From: Microthrixaceae bacterium
Lineage (GTDB): Bacteria; Actinomycetota; Acidimicrobiia; Acidimicrobiales; Microtrichaceae
NCBI GenBank assembly: GCA_027493675.1
Contig: JAOSKI010000001.1
Coordinates: 310,001-374,000 of the forward strand
Length of the DNA: 64,000 nucleotides
Direction: 5' to 3'
The notes under the pieces: model-generated
What the model saw: only the letters and a program-made list of their open reading frames with translations
Databases searched by the model: none
What the model was told of the DNA's origin: nothing
Shown: positions 49,836 to 59,471 of the stretch, piece by piece
Layout of the letters: each line of letters begins with the position of its first letter
Numbering within the stretch: the stretch's first letter is position 1
Position numbers and translations under genes: made by a program

Positions 49836-50987
49836 GTGGCGATCACGCGTCGGGAGACGAACAGCAACGGGCGGGCGTATGCGGACGGTAGGCCGAGGTG
49901 GCAGGTCCGGCCGCGCCGACCAGATGGCAGCCAGTACAGCGAGACGTTCACGACCCGGAAGGCTGCCGAGCGCTGGGAGCGCGACCAGCTCACGTCTCAA
50001 GGCAACGGCGGGTGGGTCGACCCGGCCGCCGGGCGAGCGCTCCTGGTTGATCGCGCGGAGTCGTTCCTGACGGACCGTCCCCCGCCCCTCGCACCGAAGA
50101 CGCTGGAGCTGTACCGCAACCTCCTGGATCGCTTCATCCTCCCGACCTTCGGCGACGTGCCGATCGGCTCCATCACCACCGAAGCCGTTCGGGCTTGGCT
50201 CAGCCGGGTCCGCAACGACTCGTCCGAGCTGCAGTCGGCCAAGGCGTACCGTCTCCTTCGCGCCATCCTGAACGTGGCCGTCAGTGACGCGGTGATCGCC
50301 CGGAATCCGTGTGTCATCAGCGGTGCTGGACAGGAGCACTCGGGCGAGCGGCCGCTGGCGATTGCGGAGCAGATCCACCAGCTCGCCGAAGCGATCCGTC
50401 CGCACCTCAGGGCCCTCGTCCTGCTCGCGGCGTTCGGTGCCTTGCGCCGAGGTGAGCTGTTCGGACTGGAGCGTCGAGACCTCGACCTTGGTGCCGGCCA
50501 GTTGTCAGTACAGCGTCAAGCGATCTACCTGAAGGACGGCACGCGGAAGGTGACGCCTCCGAAGAGCGCGGCGGGTGTGCGAACGGTCAGCTTGCCGCCG
50601 TTCGTCGCCGAGGCCCTGAAGGAGCACCTCACGACATGGACCGCGCCCGAGCCAGACTCACCCGTCTTCGTCGGGAAACGGGGCGGACCGCTCGGAACCG
50701 TGTCGCTGCAGGCGTGCTTCGACGAAGCCCGGCGGGCGACAGGGCTCGCCCAGCTCACCCTGCACGACCTTCGCCACGCCGGCGGCACGATGGCTGCGTG
50801 GACGGGCGCCACGACCAAGGAGCTGATGGCACGGCTCGGCCACTCCACCCACGACGCGGCGCTTCGCTACCAGCACGCAGCGCAAGTCCGTGATGCCGAG
50901 ATCGCCGTAAAGCTCGATGTGTTTCGGCCCCAGGTCGATGTGAACCCCCCGTCCGTCGGTCGGCAGACGGGAGTAGCGTTGTGTTGA
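49836..50987 (+). CDS. int: Tyrosine-family site-specific integrase (intact)
   Basis: 383 residues in a single frame. N-terminal AP2-like arm-binding domain (GRPRWQVRPRRPDGSQYSET), core-binding domain, and catalytic domain with AAFGALRRGELFGLERRDLD (Arg), LTLHDLRHAGG (HxxR), LGHSTHDAALRYQHA (His, Tyr). It lies 0.7 kb from the intact tRNA-Gly, whose 3' half is duplicated at three upstream sites, so it is the likely enzyme for integration at this tRNA. GTG start. Its stop overlaps the DUF433 gene start (TGATG). Confidence 0.92.
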   Translation: MAITRRETNSNGRAYADGRPRWQVRPRRPDGSQYSETFTTRKAAERWERDQLTSQGNGGWVDPAAGRALLVDRAESFLTDRPPPLAPKTLELYRNLLDRFILPTFGDVPIGSITTEAVRAWLSRVRNDSSELQSAKAYRLLRAILNVAVSDAVIARNPCVISGAGQEHSGERPLAIAEQIHQLAEAIRPHLRALVLLAAFGALRRGELFGLERRDLDLGAGQLSVQRQAIYLKDGTRKVTPPKSAAGVRTVSLPPFVAEALKEHLTTWTAPEPDSPVFVGKRGGPLGTVSLQACFDEARRATGLAQLTLHDLRHAGGTMAAWTGATTKELMARLGHSTHDAALRYQHAAQVRDAEIAVKLDVFRPQVDVNPPSVGRQTGVALC

Positions 50988-51204
50988 TGGATCTCACCAC
51001 GGTCATCGAGACCCGCCCCGGTGTGCGCAGCGGCAAGCCCTGCTTCGTCGGGAACCGCATTGCGGTCTACGACGCCTCGAGTATCTCGCTTCGGGGATGA
51101 CCACCGAGGAGATCGTTGCCGACTTCCCGGAGCTGACGCCGGAGCACGTTCGGGCCGCCATCGAGTTCGCTGCTCTTCGTGAACGCCGCCTCGCCACAGC
51201 GTGA
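50987..51204 (+). CDS. DUF433 antitoxin, one frameshift
   Basis: About 72 residues: TVIETRPGVRSGKPCFVGNR, then after a one-base shift near 51070 VLEYLASGMTTEEIVADFPE and LTPEHVRAAIEFAALRERRL. This is the DUF433 (COG2442) HTH antitoxin layout. ATG overlaps the integrase stop and the stop overlaps the toxin start (GTGA), so three genes are coupled. Confidence 0.85.
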
Positions 51205-51545
51205 GGCTCCTGTTCGACCAGAACCCGTCGAGGACGCTCGTCGGCGGCCTGCGAGACGTGTTTCCGGAGAGCCAACACGTGACGGCGCTCGGTCTCGACA
51301 CGGCGACGGACCGAGAGATCTGGGACTACGCCGGCGAGCACGGTTACGTCACCGCTTCGAAGGACTCCGACTTCCGGCAGCTCAGCGCTTCTCCACGGCC
51401 CACCTCCGAAGGTCGTGTGGCTCCGGATCGGCAATGCGTCGACCGCCACGGTCCTTCGGACCCTCCTCGACCACACCCAGGTCGTGGAGGCGTTCGCGCT
51501 CAGCGAGGACGAGGCGCTCTCGTCCTGCCGGGCATGCCCGGCTGA
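51201..51545 (+). CDS. DUF5615 PIN-like toxin, frameshifted
   Basis: About 114 residues: VRLLFDQNPSRTLVGGLRDV, GLDTATDREIWDYAGEHGYV, TASKDSDFRQLS, then in other frames PPKVVWLRIGNASTATVLRT and VVEAFALSEDEA with end LVLPGMPG. The paired Asp residues (LFDQN, SKDSDF) are the PIN-like active site of COG4634. Together with DUF433 it forms a type II toxin-antitoxin pair attached to the integrase gene, likely stabilising the island. Confidence 0.85.
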   Translation: MRLLFDQNPSRTLVGGLRDVFPESQHVTALGLDTATDREIWDYAGEHGYVTASKDSDFRQLSASPRPTSEGRVAPDRQCVDRHGPSDPPRPHPGRGGVRAQRGRGALVLPGMPG

Positions 51546-51562
51546 CCCTGCCGGGATCGGCA

Positions 51563-51584
51563 TGTGCAACATCTGTGCAACATC
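51563..51584. repeat. Tandem 11-mers left of the tRNA (att4)
   Basis: TGTGCAACATC twice, head to tail, ending 72 bp before the tRNA acceptor end. Candidate integrase arm-type sites. Confidence 0.6.
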
Positions 51585-51621
51585 GCGGATCTGGTCGAGT
51601 CGGTGCGTGCGCCGGGAACGA

Positions 51622-51649
51622 CGAAACCCCTGCAGTTGCAGGGGTTTCG
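51622..51649 (-). terminator. Hairpin terminator of tRNA-Gly
   Basis: CGAAACCCCTGCA-AC-TGCAGGGGTTTCG, perfect 13-bp arms with a 2-nt loop, starting 7 nt after the tRNA discriminator base; no long T tract. Confidence 0.65.
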
Positions 51650-51655
51650 CTCCAG

Positions 51656-51726
51656 AGCGGGTGAGGAGAATCGAACTCCCGTATTCAGCTTGGGAAGCTG
51701 ATGTTCTACCATTGAACTACACCCGC
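51656..51726 (-). tRNA. tRNA-Gly(CCC)
   Basis: All arms fold: acceptor GCGGGTG/CACCCGC, D stem GTTC/GAAC, anticodon stem TCAGC/GCTGA with loop TTCCCAA (anticodon CCC), and T arm GGGAG-TTCGATT-CTCCT with one G-U pair. Discriminator T, no encoded CCA. It is the integration target: its 3' half (anticodon loop to end) is repeated at 28270, 40176 and 44297. Confidence 0.95.
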
Positions 51727-52031
51727 GTGATTTCGCCGTCGGGACGCTTCTCCAACCGGTCGGCCCTTCGGCGGTGGCAACTCTAGCGCCCAGGATCCTC
51801 ACCCCGGCACCCGGTGGTCCCTGAGGTGCGTGTGTTGCTGGCGGTGGGCGCACCTGGTTGGGTCGAACGGCCCACTGCTGGGGCACCTGCTTATTTGGAG
51901 GTGACCAGGGTGGCGGTACCAAGGGAGATGTACAGGTCCGGGAAAGCGACGATCTCCACACCACCGTTGGTCGCAGGTGTGGGGTTAGCGAGGCGAAACC
52001 GGCTCGGGCCAAGACCCCTTGAGGCACCGCC
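51727..52031. other. Intergenic region before the surface-protein gene
   Basis: About 305 bp without a convincing gene. It contains GC-rich inverted segments (e.g. GGTGCG...CGCACC at 51824-51851), which may fold in the leader of the surface-protein mRNA. A GAGG ribosome binding site lies at 52019-52023. Confidence 0.4.
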
Positions 52032-55000
52032 ATGTCAGTCCGGCACGTAATCCGAGGACCAGTACCCCGATCGAAGCGGGAACGCAGCATCGCAGTTGCG
52101 GCGGTGCTGGGGCTGCTCGCCATGTTGTTGTCGTACCTGCCGAGTACCGCAGTGTCGGCAACCCCGGCGGAGGATGGCAACCCCGATCTTCCGCAGAAAT
52201 GCGGACTCGATATGACGATCATCATCGACCGCTCGGGCAGTATCGGCAGCTACAACGACGACATGATCGACGCGGCCAACGCGCTCATCGACGGTGTGTC
52301 CAACACCGGCTCGAAGGTGCAGGTCATCTCGTTCGCGACGACTGCGACAGCGGTCACGCTCGCGGGTGGCGTGGGGTCGAGCAACAACATCGGTGACCTT
52401 CGCCTCCTGCCGGCCGAGGACGTCAACTTGACGAAGTACACCTCCAGCGGCGGCACGAACTGGGACGACGCCCTCGAGATGGCGAGGCGTCAACCCGCGG
52501 TCACCCCACTCACCGTCGTGCTGACCGACGGCAACCCGACCTACCACAACACCGGTAGCGGCGTGAACGGTCACGGGAACTCCGTTGGCGGCACCGGTTA
52601 CAGCACGAGCGCCACCGACCTCGCGAAGGCGGTCGCCGAGGCGGACCTGCTCAAGGCCGCCGGTACCCACATGCTGGCAGTCGGCATCGGTGATGACATC
52701 AACACCGCCAACCTCGAGAAGATCTCCGGTGACGAACGGCTGACCGCGAACAACGGCATGAGCTTTGCCGAGGCGGACTGGACCACGGTGGGCTTCAGCC
52801 AGCTGAAGGGACTTCTCGAGGACTTCGTCAAGGAGCTCTGCGCCCCGTCGCTGAACATCACCAAGACCGAGATCCCGCTCAGTGGCCCTGAGCGCCTCGG
52901 CGACGGCTGGACCTTCGGCCTCGACCTGGCGAGTGCCCCGCAGAAGTGGGAGAACCCCACACAACCGGCTTCGAACACCTCGGCCTCGCAGGTGACCGAC
53001 GACGGCAAGGTGAACTTCAAATGGGAACAGGGTGCAACCGGCACCATGGGTGCCACGGTCACCGAGCAACCCCGCGACGGATGGCTGTTCTCGTCGGCGA
53101 CCTGCGAGCGTCGCAACTACGACACCGGCGTGGTCACCCAGCTGACGCTCACCCCGCAGACCAACTCCGATGGTTCCGTGCAGTGGGCGATACCGGGTGG
53201 CCTCGGCCCGGCCGACTCGGTGAACTGCAACGTCCGCAACCGTGAGGTGGCGCCCGGTCGCATCGACGTGCGCAAGATCACGGTACCCGCGAACATGCCG
53301 GGCAAGTTCGATTTCACCCTCACCGGACCCGGTCCGGTCCGTGAGCTGGACGACCTCACCCACGGCGACACCGAGAGCTTCGGTGACGTTGCACCGGGCA
53401 CCTACGCGGTGAGCGAGGGCGTGGCCGCGAACTACAGCCTCACCTCAGCTGTGTGCGACAACGTCGGCACCCAGGCGCAGGAGAACGTGGACGCAGGCTC
53501 TGTGGCCGTCGCGGAGGGCGAGCACTGGCTGTGCACCTTCACCAACACAGCCGACCAGGGCTCGATCACGGTCCGCAAGGTCGCGCAGGGAGCCGACGGG
53601 ACCTTCGCGTTCGAGTCGGACTTCAACGGTGACTTCCAGCTCACCACCACCGGTGGCGCGGCACAGACCGGCGCAGTCCCGGTCAGTCCCGGCACCTACT
53701 CGGTGGTCGAGTCGGGCTCTGGCACCGTGGACCCAGCAGTCCGCGGTGTGCGACGACGGTTCGCCCGTCGGCAGCATCAAGGTCGGCCCGGGTGAGGGAC
53801 GTCGTGTGCACGTTCACCAACGTCGCTCCGGATCCGACGCTGTCGGTGACCAAGACCGCAGGCGTCGCCTCGGTAGCGGAGCCCGGTGCGAGTGTGACCT
53901 TCACGGTGAACGTCACCAACACCAGCATCGAGCCGGTGACGATCGACTCGGTCACCGACGCGGTCGGCGGCGGTGCCCCCTTCGACGTCACGGCTCTGCC
54001 CGGCAACACCTGTGACGACCTCATCGGAGACACCCTCGCACCCGGTGCATCTGCGAGCTGCACCTTCGTGCTCTGGGTCGATGGCAACGCCGGCGACGCG
54101 GTCAGCGACGTGGTCGAGGTGAAGGGCCACGACGACGACGAGACACCCGTGAGCGACGACGACGGCGAGATCGTGACCGTCAAGGACGTGCAACCGCAGG
54201 TGAGCGTGGACAAGGTCGCTGGAGTGGCCAGCGTCGATGAGCCCGGCGGTGACGTGCAGTACACCGTCACGGTGAGCAACCCCGGTGGCGAGTCGATCAC
54301 GGTCGACTCGCTCACCGATTCGATCTCCGGTGGGCCCGCGGTCGACCTGGGGCCGTCGGCCCGGTCGTCAAGGCGACGACCTGTGACACCGTGATCGGTG
54401 CCACCCTCGCTCCCGGTGCGTCGAAGTCCTGTGTGTTCACCGTCCGGGTGAGCGGTGACGGCGGCACCTCGGTCAGCGACGTCGTGACCGTCCACGGCGG
54501 TGACGACGACGGCAACGACGTCTCGGACACCGACGACGCCACGGTCGACATCAACGACGTCGTCCCCACGGTCGCGATCACGAAGACCGCCGGGTCGGCC
54601 ACGGTGGCGGAACCCGGGGCGAACGTGACCTTCACGTTCCTGATCGAGAACACCGCCCCGAAGCAGTGACGATCACGTCTCTGACCGACACCGTGTTCGG
54701 TGATCTCACCGACGAGTGCGATCTGGAGGGGGATGTGCTCGCTCCCGCCGACGGCAACGCCGGCTCCGGGCCCGACACCGCCCTGTGCCAGGTCACCAGG
54801 GCGGTCATGGGCAACGCCGGTGCCCAGCACCACAACGTGGCGACCATCGTGGTCGCAGACGACGACGACAACACCGGAACCGCCTCCGATGACGCCACAG
54901 TCGGCATCACCGATGTGTTGCCGACGATCACCGTGGACAAGGACGCATCCGTCGCCTCGGTTTCCGAACCGGGTGCGCCGGTGGTGTTCACCGCCGAGAT

Positions 55001-57936
55001 GACCAACACCAGCGCCGAGCCGGTCACGATCACCTCGGTGACCGACGCGATCGGCGGCGGTGCCCCCTTCGACATCACCACGGCGTCGCCTCCGGTCATC
55101 GCGACCGACTGCGGAGCCGCAATCGGCACTGTCGTGGCACCGGGCACCACCTACAGCTGCACCTTCAGCGTGGTCGTGTCGGGCAATGCCGGAGCCTCGG
55201 TCACCGACACGGTGCGCTTCACAGTCACAGATGACGAGGGCAACCAGGCGACCGACGACGACGACGAGACCGTCGACATCAAGGATTCGGCGCCGGGTCT
55301 GGAGGTCACAAAGGAGGCTTCGGTGTCGGAGGTGTCCGAGCCGGGTGCGGATGTGGAGTTCACCTTCACGGTTCGCAACACCTCGGTCGAGGACGTGACA
55401 ATCACGTCGCTGGTGGATTCGGTGTTCGGTGATCTCAGCGCCGAGTGTGGTCTGGCCGGCGATGTGCTGGCTCCTGGTGCGACCACTGAGTGCAAGATCA
55501 CCCGGTTCATCGCAGGCAACGCCGGTCATGAGCATCGCAACGTGGTGGTCGTGACCGGCTCCGATGACGAGGGCAACGAGACCACTGACGAAGACGACGA
55601 GTCCGTGGATGTGGACGACGTGCTGCCGACGGTCGAGGTCACCAAGGAGGCTTCGGTGTCGGAGGTGTCCGAGCCGGGTGCGGATGTGGAGTTCACCTTC
55701 ACGGTTCGCAACACCTCGGTGGAGGACGTGACGATCACGTCGCTGGTGGATTCGGTGTTCGGTGATCTGAGCGCCGAGTGTGGTCTGGCCGGCGATGTGC
55801 TGGCTCCGGGTGCGACCACCGAGTGCACGATCACCCGGTTCGTCGGTGGTAACGCCGGCGACGTCCATCACAACACGGTGGTGGTCACCAGCCGTCGACG
55901 ACGAGCAGAACACCACCACCGACGACGACGACGAGACCGTCGATGTGGACGACTCGGCTCCAGGGCTGGAGGTCACCAAGGAGGCTTCGGTGTCGGAGGT
56001 GTCCGAGCCGGGTGCGGATGTGGAGTTCACCTTCACGGTTCGCAACACCTCGGTCGAGGACGTGACGATCACGTCGCTGGTGGATTCGGTGTTCGGTGAT
56101 CTCAGCGCCGAGTGTGGTCTGGCCGGCGATGTGCTGGCTCCTGGTGCGACCACTGAGTGCAAGATCACCCGGTTCGTCGGTGGCAACGCCGGTCATGAGC
56201 ATCACAACGTGGTGGTCGTGACCGGCTCCGATGACGAGGGCAACGAGACCACTGACGAAGACGACGAGTCCGTGGATGTGGACGACGTGCTGCCGACGGT
56301 CGAGGTCACCAAGGAGGCTTCGGTGTCGGAGGTGTCCGAGCCGGGTGCGGATGTGGAGTTCACCTTCACGGTTCGCAACACCTCGGTCGAGGATGTGACG
56401 ATCACGTCGCTGGTGGATTCGGTGTTCGGTGATCTGAGCGCCGAGTGTGGCCTGGCCGGCGATGTGCTGGCTCCTGGTGCGACCACTGAGTGCAAGATCA
56501 CCCGGTTCGTCGGTGGTAACGCCGGCGACGTCCATCACAACGTGGTGGTCGTGACCGGCTCCGATGACGAGGGCAACGAGACCACTGACGAAGACGACGA
56601 GTCCGTGGATGTGGACGACGTGCTGCCGACGGTCGAGGTCACCAAGGAGGCTTCGGTGTCGGAGGTGTCCGAGCCGGGTGCGGATGTGGAGTTCACCTTC
56701 ACGGTTCGCAACACCTCGGTCGAGGACGTGACGATCACGTCGCTGGTGGATTCGGTGTTCGGTGATCTGAGCGCCGAGTGTGGTCTGGCCGGCGATGTGC
56801 TGGCTCCGGGTGCCACCGCTGAGTGCAAGATCACCCGGTTCATCGCAGGTAACGCCGGCGATCTCCACGAGAACACCGTGGTGGTCACAGCCGTCGATGA
56901 CGACGACAACACGGCCACCGGCGACGACGACGAGGCCGTCGACGTCACCGACGTGCTGCCGGTGATCGAGGTCACCAAGGACGACGGCGAGGCGTCCGTC
57001 GACGCCCCGGGCGGTGAGGTCACCTACACGGTGAAGATCACCAACTCGTCGGTCGAGCCGGTCACGGTGACGTCCATCACCGATGTCGTGAACGGTGGGG
57101 CTCCGATCGACGTGACGGTCGTGGCCGATCCGATCACCGCTACGACCTGTGAGCTGGGTGGCGTCATCGCTCCCGGTGAGACCTACGAGTGCACCTTCGA
57201 CATCACCGTCGAGGGTGACGGGAGCAGCGACGTGTTCGACGTGGTCACCGCCACGGTGACCGATGACGAGGACAACACAGCGACCGACACCGACGACGAG
57301 CAGACGCCGGTGGATCCTGTTGCCGACCTCGCTGTCGAGAAGACCGTGAGCGCCGACGAGGTCAACTCCGGTGACCAGGTGACCTACACGCTGAAGGTGA
57401 CCAACTCCGGGCCGTCGACCGCCTCGGAGGTGGTGCTCACCGACGAGCTGCCCGAGGGACTCGAACTGCTCTCGGTGGAGGGAGCCGAGGGCCAGGAATG
57501 GGACTGCGAGGCCTCCACCGACAAGGTGGTGTCGTGCAGGCTGCTGGCCCTGGCGGCGGAGAGCACCGCAACGGTGACCGTGGTCGCCAAGGTGACCGCT
57601 GACCCCGGGACCATCCGTAACGTCGTGGTCGTCGACTCCGAAACCGACGATCCCGATGACACCGACAACACCGACGACGTGGATGTCAAGGTGGTGACCG
57701 AACCGGTCCCCACCACGACCACCACGGTTCCGGAGGCAGCGGGTCCCGCTCCCACCGTGGCGACCGAGACGGCTGTTCAGCAGCCGGCGGCCGCACCCGG
57801 CGGTAGCGTCCAGCGGGCACCGCTGGCCTTCACCGGCGGCACGGCGCTGGTGTTGGCACTCGGTGGGCTCGTGGTCCTGGTCGCCGGGCTGGCCCTGGTG
57901 ATCACGGCGCAACGACGCAGGCCGGCGGCCGACTGA
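52032..57936 (+). CDS. Very large VWA and DUF11/CARDB-type repeat surface protein with LAFTG anchor
   Basis: About 1,965 residues. An N-terminal signal peptide (SIAVAAVLGLLAMLLSYLPS) leads to a VWA domain with MIDAS DMTIIIDRSGSIGSY and VVLTDGNPTYHN. Then come beta-sandwich domains (DVRKITVPANMPGKFDFTLT; ITVRKVAQGADGTFAFESDF), and eleven or so ~110-residue DUF11-like repeats (VTKEASVSEVSEPGADVEFT type), five nearly identical. The C-terminus has a Thr/Pro/Ala linker, LAFTGG, a membrane helix and RRRPAAD: a sortase-type anchor variant. Frameshifts near 53735, 53790, 54345, 54665 and 55893. Probably a cell-wall adhesin; Asp-rich repeat ends may bind calcium. Confidence 0.88.
55302..56967 (+). repeat. 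Five tandem 333-bp coding repeats
   Basis: Units start at 55302, 55635, 55969, 56302 and 56635; the spacing is 333 bp except one 334-bp step, which is the frameshift near 55893. Units are almost identical in DNA, each encoding a 111-residue DUF11-like domain with SLVDSVFGDLSAECGLAGDV. Confidence 0.95.
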
Positions 57937-57990
57937 GCATCGGCGGTGCCGGGGTCCGTCAGCCGGGTCCTGGCATCACCGGCCAAGCTG

Positions 57991-58023
57991 GGGTGATCGC
58001 AGGTGGGGTAGCTGCGATCACCC
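57991..58023 (+). terminator. Hairpin after the surface-protein gene
   Basis: GGGTGATCGCAG-N9-CTGCGATCACCC: perfect 12-bp arms 55 bp past the stop codon, no T tract. Confidence 0.55.
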
Positions 58024-58084
58024 TCGCTCGCGCCCCGGGGCCGTTCACGAGGCACCGGCGGTGCCGTGGGCCCTTCGCGGACGC

Positions 58085-58090
58085 TACGGT
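58085..58090 (+). promoter_or_regulatory. -10 box TACGGT, leaderless dCTP deaminase
   Basis: TACGGT ends 7 nt before the GTG at 58098. Confidence 0.45.
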
Positions 58091-58097
58091 GCCAGCC

Positions 58098-58667
58098 GTG
58101 ATCCTCTCCGACGCAACCATCCGCTCCGAGGTCGCATCGGGCCGGATCGTGATCGACCCGTTCGACGACGCGATGGTGCAGCCGAGCTCCATCGACGTGC
58201 GCCTGGATGCCCGCTTCCTGGTGTTCCGCAGCCCACACGCGCGGTGATAGACGTCAAGGAGGACCTGTCGGATCTGACCGAGATGGTCCGGGCCGACGAC
58301 GGTGAGCCCCTTCATCCTCCACCCGGGGGAGTTCGTGCTCGGCTCCACCGCCGAACGGGTTGCCCTTCCCGACGACATCGTGGGCCGGATCGAGGGCAAG
58401 AGCTCCCTCGGCCGGCTCGGGTTGCTGATCCACACCACCGCCGGGTTCGTCGACGCGGGCTTCGAGGGCTACCTGACCCTCGAGCTGTCGAACGTCGCGA
58501 CTCTTCCGATCACCCTGTACCCGGGGATGAAGATCGGACAGATCAGCTTCCTGCGCATGGACCGGCCGGCCGAGGTGCCCTACGGAGCGGGATCGCTCGG
58601 TTCGAAGTACGCGGGTCAGGTCGGGCCCACTCCGAGCCAGTACTGGAAGAACTTCGGGTCTTCTTGA
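58098..58667 (+). CDS. dcd: dCTP deaminase, frameshifted
   Basis: About 190 residues. [20 protein letters not shown] begins the protein, [20 protein letters not shown] follows, then after frameshifts near 58240 and 58305 [40 protein letters not shown] and [20 protein letters not shown] (catalytic Glu region), ending [10 protein letters not shown]. It makes dUTP for thymidylate synthesis; some actinobacterial forms are bifunctional with dUTPase, which the sequence does not settle. Confidence 0.9.
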
Positions 58668-58701
58668 TCTCGACGGTGCCGGATCCACACAGCAGCGTCG
58701 A

Positions 58702-59397
58702 CTACTGCTGGGAGGCCTTCCGCGCCACCACGAGATAGGTGATGCTCGAGTAGTGGCGGGGTAGCGGCTTGGCGGCCACCTCGGCAACGAAGCCCAAGAG
58801 GTTGATCGCAGCGGTGGCGGCGCGGGCCAGCAACCTGACCACGGGGTTGGTGCTGAACGTCGCCGCCCCGATCGGGTACGCCGCAGAAGCAGTCCGGTGA
58901 GGAACACCTCACCCTGATGGTGCACGCGCTCCACTGTGAACCCCCGCGACTCGAACAATCGCGTGAGGCCCTCCTCGGTCCAGCGCCAGTAGTCGTGTGG
59001 ATCCGGATGGTGGATGAACACACCGTGGGTCGACAACAGGATGGTGCCGCCCGGCTCGAGCACCCTGTGGGCCTCGTCGAGCAGCTCGGCGGGATCGTCA
59101 GCGTGCTCGAGGCTCTGGGTCGACAGGACCGTCGAGGCTGCACCGCTGCGGATGGGCAGCGACTCCGCGAAGCCGACCACGTCGGGGTCCCCATGGCGAT
59201 AGGTCCTGTCCACCCCGATCGTGCGGGCCCTGAACAGCGGTGCGTACGGCTTCTCCCCCGCAGCCGAGGTCGATCAGCAGTCCATCCGCGCACCTGTCGC
59301 TCTCGGAGCGGAGCGCGCCGGCCAGTTGACGCAGGCTGTGGTAGCCGTAGTCCCAGATCGCGGGCTCGAGTCGGCCGCTGGGGTGGGTGTGCTCCAT
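58702..59397 (-). CDS. SAM-dependent class I methyltransferase, frameshifted
   Basis: About 232 residues. LEPAIWDYGYHSLRQLAGAL precedes motif I, LLIDLGCG-KPYAPLF (frameshift at the G run near 59260), then FAESLPIRSGAASTVLSTQS, LEHADDPAELLDEAHRVLEP and GGTILLSTHGVFIHHPDPHD. After a frameshift near 58880 the C-terminus has a hydrophobic stretch (ATAAINLLGFVAEVAA). The layout fits small-molecule or sugar methyltransferases. Substrate unknown. Confidence 0.8.
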
Positions 59398-59471
59398 CTC
59401 AGCAGCCCGCCGCTGCGCCAACCGGCGGCCTCGTTGGTGCGCTTGTCCTGTGAAGCACGCGCTGTTGCGGG

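Noticed and set aside
51727..52031. c-di-AMP or c-di-GMP riboswitch before the surface-protein gene
   Set aside because: Such switches occur before cell-wall genes and the region has GC-rich hairpins, but I could not find the conserved core sequences of either class.
55302..56967. CRISPR-like repeat array
   Set aside because: Repeats are 333 bp, in frame and coding, with no spacers. No CRISPR array or cas gene was seen in the window.
55885..57912. Long open frame on the minus strand opposite the surface protein
   Set aside because: It is the shadow of a GC-rich, repetitive coding strand; its residues repeat in step with the plus-strand repeats and match no family.
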